Positions 58,601-64,000 of a DNA stretch of 64,000 bases are shown in pieces. Position 1 is the stretch's first letter. The number at the start of each line of letters is the position of its first letter. Origin of the DNA: Lysobacteraceae bacterium SCN 69-320 (GTDB taxonomy: Bacteria > Pseudomonadota > Gammaproteobacteria > Xanthomonadales > Rhodanobacteraceae); the NCBI GenBank assembly GCA_001725155.1, contig MEFP01000005.1:186001-250000 (forward strand). Reading direction: 5' to 3'. Below the pieces are notes generated by a model. That model saw nothing but the letters and a program-made list of their open reading frames with translations, was not told the origin of the DNA and searched no databases. Position numbers and translations under genes: made by a program.

Positions 58601-59977
58601 ATGAAAGACCTGACCCAAGGCTCGATTCCCGGCCATTTGCTGCGCATGGCGGTGCCGATCGCGATCGGCATGCTGTTCCAGATGTTGTACGTGCTGATCG
58701 ACCTGTACTTCGTGGCTCAGCTCGGCGACGCGGCGATCGCCGGCGTCGGCACGGCCGGCAACGTGCAGTTCATCATCATGGCCGTCACCCAGGTGCTCGG
58801 CGTCGGCACCATGGCGCTGATCGCCCGCGCAGCCGGGCGCAAGGACGAGGCCGACGCCAACCTCGTGTTCAACCAGAGCCTGCTGCTGGGTCTGCTTTGC
58901 GCGGGCCTGACCCTGCTCGGCGGCTACAGCGTCGCCGGCGGCTACATCCGCACGCTGGCCGCCGATCCGGCGACCGTGCAGGCCGGCCTCGACTATCTGC
59001 ACTGGTTCCTGCCGGGCATGGCGCTGCAGTTCGCGCTGGTCGGCATGGGTTCGGCCCTGCGCGGCACCGGCATCGCGAAACCGACCATGGTCGTGCAGGT
59101 GCTGACCGTGATCATCAACGCGCTGCTCGCGCCGGTGCTGATCGCCGGCTGGGGCACGGGCAAGCCGCTCGGCGTGGCCGGCGCTGCGCTCGCCAGCACG
59201 CTCGCGATCGTCGCCGGCGTGGTCATGATGGTCGTCTACTTCGTACGCCTCGAACACTACGTGTACTTCGACCGCAAGCTGCTCGCGCCGCAGCCGGCGG
59301 TCTGGAAACGCATACTCGCGATCGGCCTGCCGCCCGGCGGCGAGTTCGCACTGATGTTCGTCTACATGGGCGTGATGTACTGGCTGATCCGCCATTTCGG
59401 CGCCGCGGCCCAGGCCGGCTTCGGCATAGGCTCGCGCGTGATGCAGGCGATCTTCCTGCCGGCGATGGCGATCGCGTTCGCGACCGCACCGGTGGCCGGG
59501 CAGAACGCCGGTGCCGGCTACGGCGACCGCGTGCGGGAGACCTTCCGCTCGGCCGCCGTCATGGGCGCGGTCATCATGTTCGCGCTCACCTTGATCTGTC
59601 AGTGGCGTCCGCAGGTCTTCGTCGCGCCGTTCACGAACGAGACCGACGTCGTCGCCGTCGCCGCGGAATTCCTCGGTATCGCGTCGTGGAATTTCGTCGC
59701 GTCCGGGCTGATCTTCAGTGCCTCGGGCATGTTCCAGGCGCTCGGCAATACCGTGCCGGCCCTGCTCAGCAGCGCAGGCCGTCTCGTGACCTTCGTGATT
59801 CCGGCGATCTGGCTGTCGAGCCGGCCGGGCTTCCAGTTGCATCACCTGTGGTGGCTGTCGGTCACCACATTGGCGCTGCAGGCCGTCATGAGCTGGCTGC
59901 TGCTGCAGCGCGAGTTCCGCCGGCGTCTGCCGCAATTGCAGCCGCGCGCCGCAGCACCGGCGGCGCCGGCCGAATGA
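58601..59977 (+). CDS. MATE-family multidrug exporter
   Basis: The product is 458 aa with twelve hydrophobic helices, family length. It starts MKDLTQGSIPGHLLRMAVPI with GMLFQMLYVLIDLYFVAQLG, the MATE first-helix motif. It exports cationic compounds using Na+ or H+ gradients. The preceding patch could hold its promoter. Confidence 0.85.
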   Translation: MKDLTQGSIPGHLLRMAVPIAIGMLFQMLYVLIDLYFVAQLGDAAIAGVGTAGNVQFIIMAVTQVLGVGTMALIARAAGRKDEADANLVFNQSLLLGLLCAGLTLLGGYSVAGGYIRTLAADPATVQAGLDYLHWFLPGMALQFALVGMGSALRGTGIAKPTMVVQVLTVIINALLAPVLIAGWGTGKPLGVAGAALASTLAIVAGVVMMVVYFVRLEHYVYFDRKLLAPQPAVWKRILAIGLPPGGEFALMFVYMGVMYWLIRHFGAAAQAGFGIGSRVMQAIFLPAMAIAFATAPVAGQNAGAGYGDRVRETFRSAAVMGAVIMFALTLICQWRPQVFVAPFTNETDVVAVAAEFLGIASWNFVASGLIFSASGMFQALGNTVPALLSSAGRLVTFVIPAIWLSSRPGFQLHHLWWLSVTTLALQAVMSWLLLQREFRRRLPQLQPRAAAPAAPAE

Positions 59978-60098
59978 GTCGGTGCGCAACGCGGCCGGGC
60001 GACGGCCGAGTTGCGCACCTTGCGCGTTGCATCCGCCGGCCGCGGCGATGCGCGGCCGCGCGCGTATCGTGCGCGCACTCCCATGCCGGATTCATGTC

Positions 60099-60587
60099 AT
60101 GTCGCCGCCTCTCGCATTGCGTCCGCATCGCCTGTTACTCGCCTGCGTACTGGCCGGCCTCGCCGCCGGCAGCCTCGATCTTCTTTACGTGTTCGTGTTC
60201 CACGGCCTGCGCGGCGTCAGCCCCTTGCGCATCCTGCAGTACATCGCGAGCGGCCTGCAGGGCTCCGCCGCGTTCGAGGGCGGCGCGGCCAGCGCGGCGC
60301 TCGGTGCGGCGGCGCATTACTTCATCCTGGTCGTCGCGGCCGGCCTGTATCTGGCCGCGAGCCGGCGCCTGCCCTGGCTCGTGCGCAGCGCCGCAATGGC
60401 CGGCGTCGCCTATGGCCTGGCGATCCATCTGGTCATGAATTACGTCGTCGTGCCGCTGTCGGCCGTGAAGGTCGGCAACCCGGCCCTGCTGTCCCAGATC
60501 ACCAATCTGCTGATGCATCTGTTCGTGATCGGCCCGACGCTCACGCTCGTGCTGCGCCGCGTGGCCTGGCGCTCGCCGCCGGGCTGA
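60099..60587 (+). CDS. Conserved membrane protein
   Basis: The product is 162 aa with four helices (LLLACVLAGLAAGSLDLLYVFVF, GAAAHYFILVVAAGLYLAA, AGVAYGLAIHLVMNYVVV and a last one). The pattern is that of small uncharacterised inner-membrane proteins. It may follow the MATE gene in one transcript. The function is unknown. Confidence 0.65.
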   Translation: MSPPLALRPHRLLLACVLAGLAAGSLDLLYVFVFHGLRGVSPLRILQYIASGLQGSAAFEGGAASAALGAAAHYFILVVAAGLYLAASRRLPWLVRSAAMAGVAYGLAIHLVMNYVVVPLSAVKVGNPALLSQITNLLMHLFVIGPTLTLVLRRVAWRSPPG

Positions 60588-60708
60588 AATGCCGGGGCGC
60601 AGCGCCGCCGGTGTTGTGCATCGCAACAAGGAAAACCCTGTACTTTGGTACAGATTCACCGGCGCCGGACTGGGTCTACGCTGCGCGGCAACCTTGGGAG
60701 GGTTCGCC

Positions 60709-61407
60709 ATGCATACCGTCGCTCGCTTCGCGTTGGCCGTCGTTTCGTGCCTGGGTCTCGCCGCTGCCGCCGACGAGGCCTGCATCGACAACGTCGTGCT
60801 GGTCCACGGCAACAGCGGTTCGCCACCGGATTTCGACAATACCTACGTGGAACTGCGCGCACGCGGCTACACCGACGCGCAGATCCTGCTGCCGGACTGG
60901 GGCAGCAAGACCTGCCCGGCCTGCAACGACCACAGCGGCAGCGAGGAACCGCCGGTCGCCAACGCGCTGACGGCAGCCATCGCCTCGTCGTGCACCGGCA
61001 AGATCGACGTGATCGGCCACTCGATGGGCGTGACCCTGGCCGCGCGCGAGATCCTCAAGCTCGGCCTCGCCGCCAAGGTCGACGCGTTCGTCGGCATCGC
61101 CGGCGGCTATCGCGGCCTGTACAGCTGCGGCATCTATCCGTACAACGTGCCGACTTCGACCTGCGGCAGCAACGGCCTGTCGATCGGCAGCCCGCTGCTC
61201 AACGGCATCTATGCGAAGAAGCTCGCCGCGCGCGAGTTCTCGATCAAGTCCTACGTCGATGAAATCGTCTGCTCCACCGGCACCTGCCTGGTGTACGGCG
61301 TGCATTCCTCGTCGATCGCCGGCGAGAACGCCAGCTACACCTATCCCTACTACCACTACCAGCTGCTCTGGTTCACCTCGGTACTGCAGGCCAACCTGAT
61401 CAACTGA
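60709..61407 (+). CDS. Secreted lipase-like alpha/beta hydrolase
   Basis: The product is 232 aa. A signal peptide (MHTVARFALAVVSCLGLAAA) precedes a small lipase-class-2 fold: LVHGNSGSP oxyanion loop, GHSMG with Ser105, and a Cys-rich surface that suggests disulphides. Such enzymes cleave short lipids or esters outside the cell. The catalytic Asp and His are not certain from the sequence alone. Confidence 0.75.
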   Translation: MHTVARFALAVVSCLGLAAAADEACIDNVVLVHGNSGSPPDFDNTYVELRARGYTDAQILLPDWGSKTCPACNDHSGSEEPPVANALTAAIASSCTGKIDVIGHSMGVTLAAREILKLGLAAKVDAFVGIAGGYRGLYSCGIYPYNVPTSTCGSNGLSIGSPLLNGIYAKKLAAREFSIKSYVDEIVCSTGTCLVYGVHSSSIAGENASYTYPYYHYQLLWFTSVLQANLIN

Positions 61408-61535
61408 GGCAGACCGCGGCTCCACGGCGCGCCGCCGCCGGCGCAGCAGGCGCCGGCCACGACGGCCGGCGCACGATTCCGGAGAGGTCTGTCGATCCGG
61501 CACCTTCCGGTTCGACGTCTGGATACCGCAGGGTC

Positions 61536-61559
61536 GGGAGCGCCGGGAACGGCGCTCCC
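61536..61559. terminator. Hairpin between lipase and VOC genes
   Basis: A 9-bp stem GGGAGCGCC (61536-61544)/GGCGCTCCC (61551-61559) lies 42 bases before the VOC start. It may end the lipase transcript. Confidence 0.4.
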
Positions 61560-61600
61560 GGCCGCGGCCATTCCCACGCCGCAACCGTCCGGAGCACCGC

Positions 61601-62005
61601 ATGAGCACGCAGATCTTCGTCAATACCTCCGTCAGGGACCTGAAGCAGTCGATCGCCTTCTTCGCCGCCCTCGGCTACCCGCACAACCCGACCTATACCA
61701 ACGACGACGCGGCCTGCATCGTCATCAGCGAGCACATCTACGTGATGCTGCTGAGCGAGCCGTTCTTCCGCACCTTCACGAGCAAGGCCGTCTGCGACAC
61801 GCGTACGCACGTGGAGAGCTGGAACGTGCTGTCGATGGACAGTCGTGCCCGGGTCGACGAACTGGCGGCCAAGGCCGTCACCGCGGGCGGCCGCGAACCG
61901 CGCCCCGCGGCCGACTACGGCTTCATGTACAGCCGCGCGGTCGAGGACCTCGACGGCCATACCTGGGTGCTCATGCACATGAGCGACGAGCCGCCGGCAG
62001 CCTGA
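61601..62005 (+). CDS. VOC (glyoxalase-like) protein
   Basis: The product is 134 aa. The VOC fold pattern is present: TSVRDLKQSIAFFAALGY, CIVISEHIYVMLL and YSRAVEDLDGHTWVLMHM. Many are metal-dependent lyases or dioxygenases; the substrate is unknown. It ends at a bidirectional terminator. Confidence 0.75.
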   Translation: MSTQIFVNTSVRDLKQSIAFFAALGYPHNPTYTNDDAACIVISEHIYVMLLSEPFFRTFTSKAVCDTRTHVESWNVLSMDSRARVDELAAKAVTAGGREPRPAADYGFMYSRAVEDLDGHTWVLMHMSDEPPAA

Positions 62006-62017
62006 TCGGCGACGGTC

Positions 62018-62048
62018 TGCGGCGGCACGCGACGAGCGTGCCGCCGCA
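62018..62048. terminator. Bidirectional terminator
   Basis: A 12-bp perfect stem TGCGGCGGCACG (62018-62029)/CGTGCCGCCGCA (62037-62048) lies between the convergent VOC and TMEM175-like genes. A CCTTT tail follows on the plus strand. Confidence 0.65.
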
Positions 62049-62068
62049 CCTTTCACGAAGAGCGCCGC

Positions 62069-62809
62069 TCAGGATTGACGCGGCGCCGCTTCGGCCAGCC
62101 TGTCGCGCGCGGAAACGTGCTGCAGCCAACGCGTGCAGCCGTGCAGCGCGAAATAGACCAGGCCCGGCAGGCCGGCCTGCCAGCCGTTCGGACTTTCCGG
62201 CATGGTCCAGGCCAGCAGCAGCGACAGGCCGGAAAATGCCGGCAGCAGCGACCAGCGCAGGATCTCGCGCCGTGTCGCGCGCTGCTCGAACGCCGACAGC
62301 GCGAGTCGCTCGCGCTGTTCCCAGGCATTCCGGTACAGCAGCGCCATGACGCCGCCGAGCGTGCCGAACGCCAGCGCATAGGCGTAGTAGACCGCTCGCA
62401 GCTGACCGACACTCTCGATGACGAAACGCGCCGGCAGGAAACCGTTGCTGAGCCAGGCAAACAAGGCGCCGAACAGCATCTTCAGCGGATAGACGTAGAC
62501 CAGCACGAGAAAAATCAGCAGCAGGCCGAGCTGGCGCGAGCGGCGATCGTCGAGGCCGTAACGCCGCGTCCAGATCTCGTGGCCGGACCAGAACACGATG
62601 ACCATCAGGAAGCTCGCCGCGAACGTCGGCACCGACTTCAGCGCGAACTCCAGCTTGGGAATGCTGTCCGGCACCTCGGCGCCGGCGATCACGAGCACGG
62701 TCAGGGTGAAGGCGAACGAGGCATCGAGAAACGACTGGTGCCGCGTGACCTCGCGGCCGCGGTCGGCGAAACCGTCCTCGCGCACTGCCGGATCCTGCTG
62801 CGACGCCAT
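62069..62809 (-). CDS. TMEM175-like channel/DUF1211 membrane protein
   Basis: The product is 246 aa. The family signature is HQSFLDASFAFTLTVLVI in helix 1, as in bacterial TMEM175 potassium channels, and six hydrophobic helices follow. The second-repeat signature is not clear. It is convergent with the VOC gene. Confidence 0.65.
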   Translation of the reverse strand: MASQQDPAVREDGFADRGREVTRHQSFLDASFAFTLTVLVIAGAEVPDSIPKLEFALKSVPTFAASFLMVIVFWSGHEIWTRRYGLDDRRSRQLGLLLIFLVLVYVYPLKMLFGALFAWLSNGFLPARFVIESVGQLRAVYYAYALAFGTLGGVMALLYRNAWEQRERLALSAFEQRATRREILRWSLLPAFSGLSLLLAWTMPESPNGWQAGLPGLVYFALHGCTRWLQHVSARDRLAEAAPRQS

Positions 62810-62950
62810 GCCGGTCGTTCCGTTTCACGGGAAGGCCAAGGCTAGCACGCGCTGCCGCGACGACGCGGCCCGTTCGGCGCCGGCCGCTTCGACAGTGTGT
62901 GCCGATACCCGGCAGCGCCGGCCGCGATCACGCGACCGGCGCGGCGGCGA

Positions 62951-63994
62951 TCAGCCCAGGGTCGCCATGTCGATGACGAAGCGGTAGCGCACGTCGCTCG
63001 CGGCGATGCGCTGATAAGCCTCGTTGACGTCGGCCATGGCGATCGTCTCGATGTCGGCGACGATGTTGTTCCTGCCGCAGAAATCGAGCATCTCCTGCGT
63101 CTCCTTGATCGAGCCGATCATGGAGCCGGCCAGGGTGCGCCGGTGCGGGATCAGCGCGAACGCATGCACCGGCACCGGCTGCTCGGGCGCGCCGACGACG
63201 ACGAACGTGCCGTCGACCTTGAGCAGGCCCAGGTACGCATTCCAGTCGATCGGCGAGGACACCGTGCAGACGATCAGGTCGAACTGGCCGGCCAGGGTCG
63301 TGAACGTGGCCGCGTCGCTGGTCGCGTAGTAGTGCGATGCGCCCAGGCGCAGACCGTCCTCGCGCTTGGCCAGCGACTGGCTCAGCACCGTGACTTCGGC
63401 ACCCATGGCATGGGCGAGCTTGACGCCCATGTGGCCCAGCCCGCCCATGCCGACGATGGCGACCTTCTTGCCCGGACCCGCCTGCCAGTGCCGCAGCGGC
63501 GAGTACAGGGTGATGCCGGCGCAGAGCAGCGGCGCGGCGGCGTCCAGCGGCAGGTTGTCCGGAATCGACAGCACGTAGCCCTCCTTGACCACGATCGAAT
63601 CCGAATAGCCGCCGTAGGTCGGCGTCGTGCTGCCGGGTTCGAAGCCGCTGTAGGTCAGCACGAGGCCGGGCAGGTACTGCTCGTGATCGACGTCGCGCTG
63701 CGCGCAGGTCGTGCAGGAATCGACGAAGCAGCCGACGCCGACGTGGTCGCCCGGCCTGAACTTCGTGACCTTGCTGCCGACCGCCGTGACGACGCCGGCT
63801 ATCTCGTGGCCCGGCACCAGCGGAAACACGCTGTTGCCCCAGCCGTTGTCGACCATGTGGATGTCGGAATGACAGATGCCGCAATAGCGGATCGCGATGA
63901 CGACATCGTCGTCATTCGGTTCGCGGCGCTGGAACGTGAACGGCGCCAGCGGCGCTTTCGCGGCAGCGGCCGCATAACCTTTGGCAACAGGCAT
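62951..63994 (-). CDS. Zinc-type alcohol dehydrogenase, YahK/CAD-like
   Basis: The product is 347 aa, start ATG at 63994 (a TTG two codons earlier is less likely). The catalytic zinc set has C38 (CGICHSD), H63 and E64 (GHE). The Rossmann motif is [10 protein letters not shown]. The structural-zinc loop keeps only two of the four usual Cys (C94 and C97, with R100 and L108 in the other places). It reduces aldehydes with NAD(P)H. It lies at the end of the window. Confidence 0.88.
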   Translation of the reverse strand: MPVAKGYAAAAAKAPLAPFTFQRREPNDDDVVIAIRYCGICHSDIHMVDNGWGNSVFPLVPGHEIAGVVTAVGSKVTKFRPGDHVGVGCFVDSCTTCAQRDVDHEQYLPGLVLTYSGFEPGSTTPTYGGYSDSIVVKEGYVLSIPDNLPLDAAAPLLCAGITLYSPLRHWQAGPGKKVAIVGMGGLGHMGVKLAHAMGAEVTVLSQSLAKREDGLRLGASHYYATSDAATFTTLAGQFDLIVCTVSSPIDWNAYLGLLKVDGTFVVVGAPEQPVPVHAFALIPHRRTLAGSMIGSIKETQEMLDFCGRNNIVADIETIAMADVNEAYQRIAASDVRYRFVIDMATLG

Positions 63995-64000
63995 GGACAA

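Noticed and set aside
58570-60438. 622-aa rightward frame over the MATE gene
   Set aside because: Different frame of the MATE gene with Arg-rich low-complexity sequence.

Overview
The window is high-GC DNA (roughly two-thirds G+C by eye) from a Gram-negative proteobacterium. The host segment carries lptF and lptG (LPS export), pepA, holC and xerD. That grouping, the composition and the general look of the proteins suggest a gammaproteobacterium of the Lysobacterales/Xanthomonadales type. This placement is inferred from gene content, not from a database search.

Positions 1 to about 50,430 are a temperate siphophage-type prophage with lambda-like organisation, read from right to left. It abuts the 3' end of a host tRNA-Thr gene (50426..50501, minus), and the integrase gene lies next to that tRNA. 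The matching left attachment site is not visible, so the prophage continues beyond position 1. The immunity region sits near 37.5-39.2 kb: a leftward cro-like gene, a rightward cI-like repressor, and a second operator/promoter with a consensus-like -35/-10 pair at 39130..39158. The rightward early operon (39.2-50.4 kb) holds many small overlapping genes, RdgC, an Arc-type DNA-binding protein, a DUF5131 protein, an ASCH-type protein, a TrpF-like TIM-barrel protein, a Lar-like restriction-alleviation protein, a DUF4224 (Xis-position) protein and the integrase.

The leftward transcript runs cro, a terminator, a gene in the cII position, DNA methyltransferase, two ParB-like proteins, a replication initiator with an embedded iteron cluster (probable origin), DnaB helicase, DUF1064, a Ref-like nuclease and a Q-like zinc-finger antiterminator candidate. 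It continues with a small secreted Cys-rich peptide, two tRNA genes, the lysis cassette (tiny membrane peptides, endolysin, holin, spanins), a probable cos region, a lambda-type head module (terminase, gpW, portal, protease, decoration, capsid) and the tail module (terminator, tube, tape measure and large tip proteins). Most genes overlap by ATGA, GTGA or TGATG, so translation is probably coupled. Terminator-like hairpins followed by a TTTCTGGAG ribosome-binding segment separate the highly expressed structural genes.

Positions 50,500-64,000 are host chromosome: xerD, an RDD membrane protein, a small membrane protein, lptG-lptF (minus) divergent from pepA-holC (plus), a NIPSNAP-type protein, a MATE exporter, a membrane protein, a secreted lipase-like hydrolase, a VOC protein, a TMEM175-like channel and a zinc alcohol dehydrogenase.

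The most unusual content is the iteron cluster inside the initiator gene, the repeated hairpin/RBS module, an i-spanin frame with no stop of its own, an SGNH-hydrolase virion protein inside the head module, a tRNA with several non-canonical positions, and an early gene with eight 24-bp tandem repeats.
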